Origin: Jutongia huaianensis
Lineage (GTDB): Bacteria; Bacillota; Clostridia; Lachnospirales; Lachnospiraceae
Direction of reading: 5' to 3'
DNA: 64,000 bases
Assembly: GCF_014384985.1 (NCBI RefSeq)
Contig: NZ_JACRSX010000013.1
Location: forward strand, 31,232-95,231
Part shown: one piece after another, positions 26,104-34,860 of the stretch
Layout of the letters: every line of letters starts with the position of its first letter
How positions within the stretch are numbered: the first letter of the stretch is position 1
Notes under the pieces: generated by a model
Database searches by the model: none
Told to the model about the DNA's origin: nothing
What the model saw: only the letters and a program-made list of their open reading frames with translations
Program-made: the position numbers and the translations under genes

Positions 26104-26811
26104 ATGTATTCATTTGAAAGCAGAGTAAGATATAGTGAATTGGCAGAAAATGGCAGGCTGAGTCTGGATGGAATCGTGAATTATCTGCAGGACTGCACCT
26201 GCTTTGAGTCGGAAAAGCTGGGAGTAGGGATGGAGACCACTTACAGCAGGGAGCGGATGTGGGTTTTAAATTTCTGGCAGATCGTGGTTGACCGCTATCC
26301 GAAGCTGGGAGAGCAGATCCGGATCACCACACAGGCATGCGGCAGCGAGAAGATGTTTGGTTATCGTAATTTTATGATCCACGATGAAGCGGGGGATATG
26401 GTAGTGAAGGCATATTCCATATGGAGTCTTCTGGATATGAAAAAGGGCAGACCATGTATGGTGCAGCCGGAGGATATTGAGCTTTATGGAATCGAGGAGC
26501 CTCTTCCTATGGAAAAGGTTTCCCGCAAGATTGCGGTTCCCAAGGAAGGGGGACAGCAGCAAAAAGGTTTTCAGGTACAGGAGTATCATCTGGACACAAA
26601 TCATCATGTAAATAATGGTCAGTATGTCCGCATGGCAACGGCATATCTGCCGGATGATTTTCCGGTCAGGGAGATGCGGGCAGAGTACCGTCGTCAGGCA
26701 AAGCTGGGGGATATGATCCAGCCAATGCGTAATGAGATGGAGGACGGGTATCTGGTGGTATTGCAGGATCCGGAGGGCCAGGTCTATTGTGTGGTACGGT
26801 TTATCCGGTGA
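26104..26811 (+). CDS. Acyl-ACP thioesterase
   Basis: A 235-residue double-hotdog thioesterase of the FatA/FatB-like bacterial family, which releases free fatty acids from acyl carrier protein. The opening block YSELAENGRLSLDGIVNYLQD and the catalytic block LDTNHHVNNGQYVRMA (about 160-175, with the conserved Asn and His) are present. An in-frame ATG at 26092 overlaps GGGGA, which is the likely ribosome binding site for ATG 26104, hence the shorter start. Monocistronic after the rplS terminator. Confidence 0.88.
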   Translation: MYSFESRVRYSELAENGRLSLDGIVNYLQDCTCFESEKLGVGMETTYSRERMWVLNFWQIVVDRYPKLGEQIRITTQACGSEKMFGYRNFMIHDEAGDMVVKAYSIWSLLDMKKGRPCMVQPEDIELYGIEEPLPMEKVSRKIAVPKEGGQQQKGFQVQEYHLDTNHHVNNGQYVRMATAYLPDDFPVREMRAEYRRQAKLGDMIQPMRNEMEDGYLVVLQDPEGQVYCVVRFIR

Positions 26812-26847
26812 GGGATGTGAAGACTTTGTGAAAGAATGCCGGAAAAC

Positions 26848-26876
26848 TTGAGTTTTGATATGGTGTATGCTACCAT
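26848..26876 (+). promoter_or_regulatory. Possible promoter for the zinc-ribbon gene
   Basis: TTGAGT (26848-26853), 17-bp spacer, TACCAT (26871-26876). The -10 match is modest. ATGGT / ACCAT flank the -10 as a short inverted repeat. Confidence 0.45.
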
Positions 26877-26931
26877 AGAAAAGATGAAATATGTGTATAA
26901 ATACATAGAATAATAAGAGGAGGACGTAATT

Positions 26932-27987
26932 ATGTGGTGTCCAAAATGTAAGACAGAATACAGAGATGGGATCACCGTCTGTGCAGACTGTGGAACTCCG
27001 TTGGTAGAAGGAACGGCAGAGGAGTTTGAGACGGTTGATATCTGCAATCTGAAGGATGAGAAGATGGCAGACCGTTTTGTTGGTTATCTGGAGTATTCCA
27101 AGGTGAAAGGTGCAGTTAAGCAGTACGATGAGGAGACAGAGAGCTATAAAGTGACAGTTCCGGAAAAGATGGCAAAGAAAGCAGAACGCCTTTTTGAGGG
27201 ATTTCTGACTGCAGCCGAGGAGGATCTGGAGCAGGAAAAGGAAAGAAAACGTCTGGAAGCAGAGCAGAAAACATCGGGTGAGCAGGAGAATGATACAGAA
27301 GATCAGGAAACTGCATCCGGCGAGGATGTGGACAGTCCGGAGGAAGAGAATTCGGAAGAAGCGTCTGATGAAGCAGAGGAGTATGACTGGGATGCCGAGG
27401 AGGATTCGGCAGATCCAAATTATAATCCATTTGCCGAGGATCATGGTGATATTGATCTGGGAGACGCCGAGGATGAGGATGATACTGCCAGAGATATTTT
27501 GTACGAGTCTGCCAAAGAGTATGTGAAGAAGGAAGATGCGTACAAGGATATGTTGTTTTCCGGTCTTACATTTATTATATTCGGTATCATTGGAGAGGCA
27601 TATCTGCTGTTATGCAAATTAGATGTGATTCCGATCAATTATAATATTGTTGTGCTGAGTGGTCTGGCAATTATGTTCCTGTTGTTCCTGATCGGCGGTG
27701 TGGTATCTGTTGTAAAATCAGCCCGGATCAAGACAGAAATTCCGGTGGAGCAGGAAAAGACCCGCAGGATCAAGGAGTGGATGGCAGAGAACCTGACACA
27801 GGAGATCGTGCAGAAATGGGAGAATCCAGAGGTATCCCAGGCGGAGAATGATCTGGTGATCATGGCACATATCCGCAGTGATCTGATGAAGCAGTATCCG
27901 GAGGAGGAGGCTGCCTATCTGGAAATGATCGCAGAGGAGTATTTTACCGAGCATATCCAGACAGACGAGGATGCAACGGAAGAATAG
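26932..27987 (+). CDS. Zinc-ribbon protein with acidic linker and two membrane helices
   Basis: A 351-residue protein of unknown function. The N-terminus is a zinc ribbon: MWCPKCKTEYRDG followed by CADCGTPL (Cys 3, 6, 17 and 20). A small alpha/beta domain (about 30-90) resembles the DUF2007 signal-transducing fold. A very acidic Glu/Asp/Ser linker (about 95-190) leads to two membrane helices (about 205-225 and 235-260) and a soluble C-terminal domain. The same zinc-ribbon plus transmembrane arrangement is common in Clostridia and uncharacterised. AGAGGAGGACG is a strong ribosome binding site, and the gene ends at a long hairpin terminator. Confidence 0.8.
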   Translation: MWCPKCKTEYRDGITVCADCGTPLVEGTAEEFETVDICNLKDEKMADRFVGYLEYSKVKGAVKQYDEETESYKVTVPEKMAKKAERLFEGFLTAAEEDLEQEKERKRLEAEQKTSGEQENDTEDQETASGEDVDSPEEENSEEASDEAEEYDWDAEEDSADPNYNPFAEDHGDIDLGDAEDEDDTARDILYESAKEYVKKEDAYKDMLFSGLTFIIFGIIGEAYLLLCKLDVIPINYNIVVLSGLAIMFLLFLIGGVVSVVKSARIKTEIPVEQEKTRRIKEWMAENLTQEIVQKWENPEVSQAENDLVIMAHIRSDLMKQYPEEEAAYLEMIAEEYFTEHIQTDEDATEE

Positions 27988-28040
27988 AACGGGCATAGGG
28001 TGGATGTTTAATAAAATTATATTTTGTGATGCTTGAGAAA

Positions 28041-28091
28041 GAGAACATGAATTTCTGATCAGTGAAATATCAGGATTCATGTTCTTTTTTT
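28041..28091 (+). terminator. Terminator after the zinc-ribbon gene
   Basis: Stem AGAACATGAAT / ATTCATGTTCT extended inside by CTGAT / ATCAG, with seven T residues. Confidence 0.85.
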
Positions 28092-28104
28092 GGGGAGGGG
28101 TCTG

Positions 28105-28815
28105 GTGAAAAAGATAAGAAAGACATTTTATTATTTTATTTGGATTGTATATCCGTTATTGTTACTGGACATGTTTCGTTTGACAATACTCCGGGAAAGA
28201 CACAATGGAGTCGTTTACGACGAAAAAATAATGAACGGAGTAAAGATATTTGGCTGGTGCATTCGAAATGCTGCTTCGAATCCTTTCGTACTGGCACTGG
28301 TGATTTCATTAGGAGTTATATGCTTCATAGATATTCTTTTACTTGTTCTGGGGATTGCAGATGCGGTTGCTTTATGGAAATCTGACAAAAGTCGTAAATA
28401 TACAGGATGTATCCGGGGATGGGGAGCCGTTTTCTATTTTTTGATGATTGCGGTATCGACCCGGTGCCTTCGTCACATATATTCCGGCGGCGGAGATATA
28501 TTTACATATTATCCGGGGGAATGGTATGGAGTTGCGGTACTTTCCGGTATCTTACTTCTTGCATTATATACGCTTGCTTGTTCTGCCGGAAATAACCAGA
28601 GGGTAACCGGAGGAACGACAGGCTTTTTGAAAATCCGGTTATTTTGCGGCATTTTGTTGGTTGCGGCAGTATTGTGGTTTTATGTGGGATGGATCAAGGG
28701 CAGTGGACAGGATGACGGTTATATGCTGCAGTATATGTTTGGAGGATACAAATTAACCGAATATTCTATCTGGAGTGTTATCTTGAAATATATGCTATCT
28801 TTGGTATTTTCCTGA
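28105..28815 (+). CDS. Small polytopic membrane protein, unknown
   Basis: Not recognised. A 236-residue hydrophobic protein with about six membrane helices (about 8-28, 57-85, 100-118, 140-160, 178-198, 218-236), a basic N-terminus (MKKIRKTFYY), and aromatic-rich loops. GGGGAGGGG lies directly upstream of the GTG at 28105, so GTG is the likely start even though the frame opens earlier within the terminator. It stands alone between a terminator and the repeat-bearing promoter of the next gene. Confidence 0.6.
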   Translation: MKKIRKTFYYFIWIVYPLLLLDMFRLTILRERHNGVVYDEKIMNGVKIFGWCIRNAASNPFVLALVISLGVICFIDILLLVLGIADAVALWKSDKSRKYTGCIRGWGAVFYFLMIAVSTRCLRHIYSGGGDIFTYYPGEWYGVAVLSGILLLALYTLACSAGNNQRVTGGTTGFLKIRLFCGILLVAAVLWFYVGWIKGSGQDDGYMLQYMFGGYKLTEYSIWSVILKYMLSLVFS

Positions 28816-28888
28816 AATGTGCAGCTCCTTTTTCTTGTAAAAATATAAGTTACAGAAAATTATCGCGGAAGGATATTTTTTATTTTTA

Positions 28889-28944
28889 TTCCCAACTTTA
28901 TTCCCAACATGTTATAATTAGTTCAGTTGGGAATAAAAGTTGGG
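28889..28944 (+). promoter_or_regulatory. Four-half-site operator flanking a TATAAT
   Basis: Two direct TTCCCAAC copies (28889-28896 and 28901-28908) face two inverted copies, GTTGGGAA (28926-28933) and GTTGGG (28939-28944). The inner arms TTTATTCCCAAC and GTTGGGAATAAA are a perfect 12-bp inverted repeat. TATAAT (28913-28918) lies in the 17-bp spacer between them. This is a strong candidate operator that would block its own promoter. No good -35 is visible, and the weak one would be inside the left half-sites. Confidence 0.7.
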
Positions 28945-28959
28945 TAAAGGAGCATACTA

Positions 28960-30339
28960 ATGGATATTAAACAAATTGTTTTAGATTTATGTGCCTTAAA
29001 TGATGAACAGGAATGGTTTGAATTTAAGGAGAACTGGTTTCAGCCTGAAGTGTTAGGTGAATATGTATCTGCCCTGTCAAATGCAGCAGCATTTCATTAT
29101 AAAAAAAATGCCTTTTTCATTTGGGGTGTAAATGATGTCACTCATGAAATTGTAGGAACAACTTTTAATCAGTATTGTGATTATAATAAGGAACCGTATC
29201 AGAATTATCTTGCAAGAAACTTATCTCCGAGTATCAATTTCAAATTTAAAGAAACTGAAATTTCTAGAAAGAGAGTTGTAGTTTTAGTAATTCCGGCGGC
29301 TACTGAGATTCCTACAGCGTTTAAAGAAAAGAGGTTTTTAAGAATCGGATCGTCAAAATGTAATATCAAGGATTACCCTAAGAGAGAAATTGAACTTTTC
29401 AAAATACTGGATGGAAGAACAGAAACGATAGAAACAGTACCGGCAAAATACCAGGAACTTACATTTCAAAAAATATTTGGATATTACGGTTCCAAAGGTA
29501 TTGTTCTAAATCAAAAGACATTCATTAAGAATCTAGGGCTAAAAACAGAAGAAGGCGAGTTTAATATGTTAGCGCAGCTTCTGTCGGATAATTCTCATTT
29601 TCCGCTTCGTGTATCCATTTTTGATGGAGAAACAAAAGGCTCTAATCTTTTTTCTGTACGTGAATTTGGTAATGACTGCTTATTATACAGTTTAGATGAG
29701 CTATTGCGTTATGGAGATGTATTGAACCTGATTCAGGTGGATGAGACAGACAGGGTCGTTGAGCGAAAAGAGGTTCCGTTATTTGATAACAAGGCATTTC
29801 GTGAGGCTATCATAAATGCTGTCCTGCACAATAAATGGGTGGAAGGAAATGAACCAATGATTTCGGTATTTTCCGACAGGATAGAGATACTATCAAGGGG
29901 AACACTTGCTCCGGCACAGACTATGGAGGGATTTTTCCTAGGAGAATCAATTCCTGTAAACGAAAAATTGTCAGAGATATTTCTTCAACTGCATATAAGT
30001 GAGAAATCTGGACGAGGAGTTCCTAAGATTACGGAAATGTACGGGAAAGATGCATTTTCATTTAGAGAGAATTCGATTGTTGTAACGATTCCATTTGAGA
30101 GAATAAATAAGGTTGGGAATAAAGTTGGGAAAAAGGTTGGGGATAAAAGGCCATTAAATTCAAGAAGGCAAAAAATTATTTCAGAAATGAGGGACAACCC
30201 GAATATTACAACTGCAGAACTTCATAACATATTAGGTGTGAGTGAGACCGCAGTGGAAAAGAATATATCATTTTTAAGAGACAATGGTTATATAGAGAGA
30301 GTTGGTTCAAAAAAGACAGGGTACTGGAAAGTATTGTAG
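28960..30339 (+). CDS. Schlafen/AlbA_2-type regulator with RecG-like ATPase region and C-terminal HTH
   Basis: A 459-residue cytoplasmic protein of the AlbA_2 (formerly AAA_4) family of putative transcriptional regulators. The N-terminal AlbA_2 domain (about 10-130) includes EWFEFKENW and ALSNAAAFHYKKNAFFIWGV. A GHKL-like module (HATPase_c_4, about 275-375) includes AIINAVLHNKW and SGRGVPKITEMYG. A low-complexity NKVGNKVGKKVGDK segment (about 384-397) leads to a winged helix (about 405-459, TTAELHNILGVSETAVEKNI). The DNA encoding the repeat segment is nearly identical to the half-sites of this gene's own promoter, which suggests autoregulation. The start follows AAAGGAGC. Base composition is lower in GC than its neighbours, in keeping with acquired DNA. 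Confidence 0.85.
   Translation: MDIKQIVLDLCALNDEQEWFEFKENWFQPEVLGEYVSALSNAAAFHYKKNAFFIWGVNDVTHEIVGTTFNQYCDYNKEPYQNYLARNLSPSINFKFKETEISRKRVVVLVIPAATEIPTAFKEKRFLRIGSSKCNIKDYPKREIELFKILDGRTETIETVPAKYQELTFQKIFGYYGSKGIVLNQKTFIKNLGLKTEEGEFNMLAQLLSDNSHFPLRVSIFDGETKGSNLFSVREFGNDCLLYSLDELLRYGDVLNLIQVDETDRVVERKEVPLFDNKAFREAIINAVLHNKWVEGNEPMISVFSDRIEILSRGTLAPAQTMEGFFLGESIPVNEKLSEIFLQLHISEKSGRGVPKITEMYGKDAFSFRENSIVVTIPFERINKVGNKVGKKVGDKRPLNSRRQKIISEMRDNPNITTAELHNILGVSETAVEKNISFLRDNGYIERVGSKKTGYWKVL
30112..30150 (+). repeat. In-gene copies of the promoter half-sites
   Basis: GTTGGGAATAAAGTTGGG at 30112-30129 matches the promoter's right arm except for one missing A. A third copy, GTTGGGGATAAAA, follows at 30136-30148. 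All are in frame and encode the VGNKVGKKVGDK stretch. Confidence 0.75.
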
Positions 30340-30398
30340 GTGCTGTGAAATAATAAAACGAAGATAAGTTGTAATTGGATGACAAAAGAAAATTTGAG

Positions 30399-30643
30399 GT
30401 TCATTTGTTTCATCCAACCGGGAATCCGGGGATGGCAGATATGATATTCAGTTGAAACCGGAGAGAAAAGATTTGCCGGGAATTTTGATTGAACTAAAGG
30501 CATCAAAGGGCTGTAGTCAGGAACAGCTTAAGAAGCAGTGGAAAAAAAGTCGAGATATCTGTTGAGTGAATGATGCAAAATCAGGTTTGTATGGAATTGT
30601 TCTAAAAAAATCTGGAAAAATGGCACAATATACGTTATACTAA
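30399..30643 (+). pseudogene. Remnant of a PD-(D/E)XK nuclease-domain protein (DUF1703-like)
   Basis: Reading frame 2 over this stretch gives GSFVSSNRESGDGRYDIQL, then KPERKDLPGILIELKASKG, an in-frame TGA at 30563-30565, and finally GLYGIVLKKSGKMAQYTLY before a TAA at 30641. NRESGDGRYD followed by an ExK strand (IELK) is the hallmark of the C-terminal nuclease-like domain found in 'AAA-ATPase-like plus PD-(D/E)XK' proteins that are abundant and repeated in Lachnospiraceae. The N-terminal ATPase portion is missing and the frame is interrupted, so this is a relic. Confidence 0.7.
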
Positions 30644-30724
30644 AATAGTAATAAAATTAACAGTATTTTAATTTTAATGCTAATCTCAAATGCGTGATGT
30701 AACGTAATAATAAGGAGGGAAAAT

Positions 30725-31973
30725 ATGAAGTGGAAAAGATTGAAAGGGAAAATTGTATCATTTATGTATGCTGATTTTTGCTCTGCTCATAACAGGAGCA
30801 AATCTGCCGGCAGGCAGTGCGGATGCTCAGACGGCAGATACGACATCTGATGTGGAAAAGCTTGTATTTGAATTTACAGCAGCCGGGGAGAATGATGGTC
30901 ATGATGGAGATACTAATGAGGGAATCGTGACAAAGCTCAACGGCGAGGTTGTTGATTTTTATGGTCATGATGGTGATGAAGCGGTGGATGAGAATAACAC
31001 CAGCACCAGTAGCAGAACCTTTTTCCCAATGAAAATTGCTAATCAGATTGCTAAAATGAAAAGACCTGTATATAAGGTGACATCTCTTACGGAAGGTGCT
31101 ACATTGAAGTTTTGGGATTTCCGTTGGGATGGCTTGATTGTAGATGGGGATACAGAGGGGGCTATCAATGGTGCTACCCTAAAGGATGGTATATTTACTT
31201 ATTACAATATTAAAGGTACTGACGTAAATAAAAAGGATTATATTCTTGGCGAGACAGAGATCGGTATTGATCTTTCCGCTGAGTATGAGGATGGAGAGAC
31301 ACCGGAGCCACCAGCATGGAATGGAAATACCTTTTTAGGATTTGGTCTTGATTTCGGTGCAAGTGCCACCATTGAGATTTATGATGCAGGAGAAGACATA
31401 GAAGCCAGTCAATTTCCTGAGACTACAGCATCAGTCACGAAGGCTCCAGGCTATATTCCGGACGGGGAAAAGCTTGTATTTGAATTTACGGCGGCCGGGG
31501 AGGATGATGGTCATAATGGATTGATCAATGATAAAATTGTGACAAAGCTCAACAGCGAGGTTGTTGATTTTTATGGTTGCGATGGAGATGACATGAGGGA
31601 TGATGATGGAAATGCTACTTCCAGCCGTACATTCTTCCCAATGGAAATTACTAATCAGATTGCCAAAATGAAAAGACCTGTATATAAGGTGACATCTCTT
31701 ACTGACGGTGCTACTCTGAAACTCTGGGATTTCTGCTGGGAGGGTATGTGGACAATCGGTGATCAGACCGGTAACATTAACAACTCATACATTAAAGATG
31801 GTGAGTTTCTTGGCACTCAGAAGAGGAATACAGTAGTAATTGACTATAAGCTTGGTGAGACAGAGATCGACATTTCAGGTGAAGGGAAAGAAAAAGGGAA
31901 ACACAGTGATTTATGTGATCATTGGAGAGAAATCCCGCAAGATAAAAGTAATCTGTCTATAAAGATAAGATGA
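30725..31973 (+). pseudogene. Exported two-repeat protein with a frameshift in its signal peptide
   Basis: A good start (ATG 30725 behind AAGGAGGG) gives MKWKRLKGKIVSFM, the charged start of a signal peptide, but then runs out of frame. The hydrophobic core (LIFALLITGANLPAGSADA) and the rest of the protein are in another frame, open from 30753 to 31973. Removing one T near 30760-30764 would join them. The mature part has two tandem repeats (about 30855-31440 and 31469-31890). Each runs from EKLVFEFTAAGE through SSRTFFPM, QIAKMKRPVYKVTSLT and GATLK-WDF to LGETEI, joined by an ETTASVTKAPGYIPDG linker. The second repeat lacks the last 45 residues of the first, so a second lesion is possible. The repeat family is not recognised. 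Sequencing error is an alternative explanation of the frameshift. Confidence 0.62.
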
Positions 31974-32013
31974 TTTTATGGACGAAGTGAAATATCATTG
32001 GAAGTTTATGGCA

Positions 32014-32052
32014 AAAGAAACGGGATATGCGTACAGCATATCCCGTTTTGTG
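32014..32052. terminator. Bidirectional terminator between the repeat protein and prfC
   Basis: Perfect 13-bp stem AAACGGGATATGC / GCATATCCCGTTT with loop GTACA and T-runs on both strands. Confidence 0.85.
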
Positions 32053-32068
32053 ACTTATAATTACGTAG

Positions 32069-33667
32069 TTAGTTCTTTTTAAATTCCAGAAGCTCCAGAC
32101 CCTCATTGTCCTCCAGAACCATCCGGATCATCCAGTCATTGACAAATAAAAGAAGCGGATTGCCCTTCATATCCTTGACAGCTTTGACGTTGTTCATACG
32201 TTTCAGCTTTGTCACGTCTGTTGTTGGGTCACCAACCCAGCGGATATACTCATATGGGAGGGATTCCAGGCGGATCTCACAGCCATATTCATTTTCCAGA
32301 CGGTATTTTAATACGTCGAACTGGAGAACGCCAACAACACCTACGATGATCTCAGACATTCCGGCTGTAAACTCCTGAAAGATCTGGATCGCACCCTCCT
32401 GGGCAATCTGGGTGATTCCCTTGACAAACTGCTTTCTCTTCATGGAATTGAGCTGTACCACGCGGCAGAAATGCTCCGGCGCGAAGGTCGGGATTCCCTC
32501 ATATTCAAACTTGCTGCCCGGCATAGTGATCGTGTCACCGATGGAGAAAATACCCGGATCAAATACACCGATCACATCTCCGGCGTATGCCTCGGAGATG
32601 ACCTGACGGTCCTGTGCCATGATCTGCTGAGGCTGGGAAAGCTTTAATTTGCGGCCGCTCTGTACATGGTAGACATCATGGTCCGCCTCAAACTTACCGG
32701 AGCAGATTCGCATAAATGCAATACGGTCCCGATGCGCCTTGTTCATATTGGCCTGAATCTTAAAGACAAAGGCTGAGAATGGAGAAGTGACCGGGTCGAT
32801 ATCGCCCTCATTGGAGTGGCGTGGCAGAGGCGGTGTGGTCATCTGCAGGAAATAATTCAGAAAGGTTTCCACACCAAAAGTGGTCAGAGCAGATCCGAAA
32901 AATACAGGAGAAAGCTCACCGTTCTGTACTTGCTCCAGATCCAGCGGATCGCTGGCACCATCAAGAAGCTCGATCTCCTCCAGAAGCTGATCGTACAGAT
33001 CCTCTCCGGCAAGCTCTTTGAGTGCCGGATCATCAATGGCATAATCTGTCTCGGCAGCAGCCTTGGCACCACCGGTGGCAACGGACTGGAAGGAACGGAC
33101 AGTTTTGGCATCCCTGTCATAAATTCCCTTAAAGCGCTTACCGGAGCCGATCGGCCAGTTGACCGGACAGGTGCGGATGCCCAGTACCGTTTCGATATCG
33201 TCCAGAAGTTCGAAAGAATCCCTGGCATCCCGGTCCATTTTGTTGATAAAGGTGAAGATCGGAATATGACGCATAACGCAGACCTTGAACAGCTTGATCG
33301 TCTGTGCCTCAACACCCTTGGACGCATCGATCACCATGACCGCAGAATCTGCAGCCATCAGGGTACGGTAGGTATCCTCGGAAAAGTCTTGGTGGCCCGG
33401 AGTGTCAAGAATATTGATACAATAATCATTATAATTAAACTGCAAAACGGAAGAAGTAACAGAGATACCACGCTCCTTCTCAATCTCCATCCAGTCCGAT
33501 ACGGCATATTTGGAGTTTGCCTTTCCCTTTACAGAACCGGCAGTATTGATGGCACCTCCGTATAACAGAAACTTCTCGGTCAGTGTCGTCTTTCCGGCAT
33601 CCGGGTGGGATATGATCGCAAAGGTTCTTCGTTTTTCAATTTGTTTTCTTAAATCATTTTCTGACAT
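32069..33667 (-). CDS. prfC: Peptide chain release factor 3
   Basis: A 532-residue translational GTPase that recycles RF1/RF2 after peptide release. G1 is SHPDAGKTTLTE, the switch I region carries RGISVTSSV, G3 is DTPGHQDFSEDT, and G4 is NKMDRDARD; the EF-G-like domain II and RF3 C-terminal domain follow. The frame also has an ATG at 33679, but its GGAG is the ribosome binding site for the ATG at 33667, so the shorter start is used. It is monocistronic, with a promoter at 33758-33786 and a shared hairpin downstream. Confidence 0.96.
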   Translation of the reverse strand: MSENDLRKQIEKRRTFAIISHPDAGKTTLTEKFLLYGGAINTAGSVKGKANSKYAVSDWMEIEKERGISVTSSVLQFNYNDYCINILDTPGHQDFSEDTYRTLMAADSAVMVIDASKGVEAQTIKLFKVCVMRHIPIFTFINKMDRDARDSFELLDDIETVLGIRTCPVNWPIGSGKRFKGIYDRDAKTVRSFQSVATGGAKAAAETDYAIDDPALKELAGEDLYDQLLEEIELLDGASDPLDLEQVQNGELSPVFFGSALTTFGVETFLNYFLQMTTPPLPRHSNEGDIDPVTSPFSAFVFKIQANMNKAHRDRIAFMRICSGKFEADHDVYHVQSGRKLKLSQPQQIMAQDRQVISEAYAGDVIGVFDPGIFSIGDTITMPGSKFEYEGIPTFAPEHFCRVVQLNSMKRKQFVKGITQIAQEGAIQIFQEFTAGMSEIIVGVVGVLQFDVLKYRLENEYGCEIRLESLPYEYIRWVGDPTTDVTKLKRMNNVKAVKDMKGNPLLLFVNDWMIRMVLEDNEGLELLEFKKN

Positions 33668-33757
33668 TTTATTCTCCATTTCTGAGTAAGTAGTATTTTC
33701 GTACTATTCCTCTGAGATATTCAAATTGTTCGATTACAAAATTGTCCAAACATTACG

Positions 33758-33786
33758 ATTATACGATATATTGGGGGGCGTTTCAA
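33758..33786 (-). promoter_or_regulatory. prfC promoter
   Basis: On the minus strand TTGAAA (33786-33781), 17-bp spacer, TATAAT (33763-33758). Confidence 0.8.
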
Positions 33787-33882
33787 GGGAATGTTTGACA
33801 ATTTCCCGCACCAATTCCTCCCTTCTGCATAGTCATAGTAGGAGAAGACTTCTTATATTAATACAGCAAAGGGAGGAAGACT

Positions 33883-34674
33883 ATGGCAGTGGTAACATTA
33901 GATGCCGGCCACGGAGGCTATGACAACGGTGCCTCCTACCAGGGGCGGAGGGAAAAGGACGATAATCTGAACCTGGCACTGGCAGTTGGGAATATTCTGC
34001 AAAACAGAGGCGTGGATGTGAGATATACCCGGACCGAGGATGTATATCAGACACCACAGAGGAAGGCGGCGATCGCCAACGAAAACGGATCGGATCTGTT
34101 TGTTTCTTTTCACAGAAATTCCAGCCCGTCTCCGAATCAATATTCCGGGGTGCAGACGCTGGTGTATGCGGACAGTGGTCCACGCCGCCTGCTGGCACAG
34201 AATATCAATAATGAACTGGAGAAGGTGGGCTTTACTAATCTGGGGATATCGGTCCGGAAGGATCTGCCGGTAATCCGGGAGTCTGATATGCCTGCGGGGC
34301 TTGTGGAAGTAGGGTTTATTAATACGGAACGGGACAATGCGCTTTTGGATGCAAAGTTTCCGGAGGTGGCGCAGGCGATTGCGGACGGGATCCTTCAGAC
34401 GCTGCAGGAAACGGGAAAAGACGTGCGGGCTACCGAAGAGGCAGGGAGCTATACGATTGAGACCGGGATGTTTGCCCATGAGGACAACGCTAAAGATCTG
34501 GCGGCTCTGTTGCAGGAGGATGGCTTTGAGTGTTTTATTGACAAAAAAGGTGGATATTATGTAGTGTGCCAGGGAATGTATCCTTCTCTAACAGAGGTTC
34601 GCAGAGCCGAACGGACTCTGTATGAAAGTGGCTATGAGACACGGATTGCACCGATTATGGAGGAAAAATCGTAA
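33883..34674 (+). CDS. N-acetylmuramoyl-L-alanine amidase with SPOR domain, no signal peptide (CwlC-like)
   Basis: A 263-residue zinc amidase (Amidase_3). The catalytic region starts directly at the N-terminus: LDAGHGGYDNGA (zinc His about 9), later VSFHRNSSP and MPAGLVEVGFINTERDN with the catalytic Glu. The C-terminal 75 residues (about 188-260, YTIETGMFAHEDNAKDLAAL) form a SPOR peptidoglycan-binding domain. There is no signal peptide, as in Bacillus CwlC, which lyses the mother cell late in sporulation; a similar role is inferred. AAAGGGAGGAAG precedes the start. No clear sigma-A promoter is visible upstream, which fits control by a sporulation sigma factor. Confidence 0.85.
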   Translation: MAVVTLDAGHGGYDNGASYQGRREKDDNLNLALAVGNILQNRGVDVRYTRTEDVYQTPQRKAAIANENGSDLFVSFHRNSSPSPNQYSGVQTLVYADSGPRRLLAQNINNELEKVGFTNLGISVRKDLPVIRESDMPAGLVEVGFINTERDNALLDAKFPEVAQAIADGILQTLQETGKDVRATEEAGSYTIETGMFAHEDNAKDLAALLQEDGFECFIDKKGGYYVVCQGMYPSLTEVRRAERTLYESGYETRIAPIMEEKS

Positions 34675-34712
34675 AAAAATAACGAAATTTGGTAAAAAAT
34701 ACGCAAAACCCC

Positions 34713-34741
34713 TTGATTTTCCAAGGGTGTAGTGCTATTAT
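34713..34741 (+). promoter_or_regulatory. Promoter of the rimP-nusA-infB operon
   Basis: TTGATT (34713-34718), 17-bp spacer, TATTAT (34736-34741). The 6-bp inverted repeat CCCTTG / CAAGGG (34710-34727) covers the -35. Confidence 0.75.
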
Positions 34742-34766
34742 CGTCATTGTGATACTGTAAATTATG

Positions 34767-34799
34767 AAGAGTGGACTGCGCGGTCCACTCTTTCGTTTT
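34767..34799 (+). promoter_or_regulatory. Terminator-like leader hairpin before rimP
   Basis: Perfect 10-bp stem AAGAGTGGAC / GTCCACTCTT, loop TGCGCG, then TTCGTTTT. It lies about 20 nt downstream of the predicted transcription start and so would act as an attenuator for the operon. Confidence 0.65.
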
Positions 34800-34860
34800 G
34801 AAACGAGGGCAGTCGTTTATAAGATTATCATGCCCCCGGAGTGGAAAAGAGGTTATGCAT

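Noticed and set aside
26266..27444. 392-residue open frame on the minus strand
   Set aside because: It is antisense to the thioesterase and zinc-ribbon genes, has no ribosome binding site, and its composition (Leu, Cys, His, Ile rich) is that of a mirror frame.
32816..33565. 249-residue plus-strand frame inside prfC
   Set aside because: Mirror of prfC codons, no ribosome binding site.
33800..33882. Sigma-K promoter for the CwlC-like amidase
   Set aside because: CATAGTCATA resembles a sigma-K -10 but the spacing of the last two bases is wrong and no matching -35 is seen.
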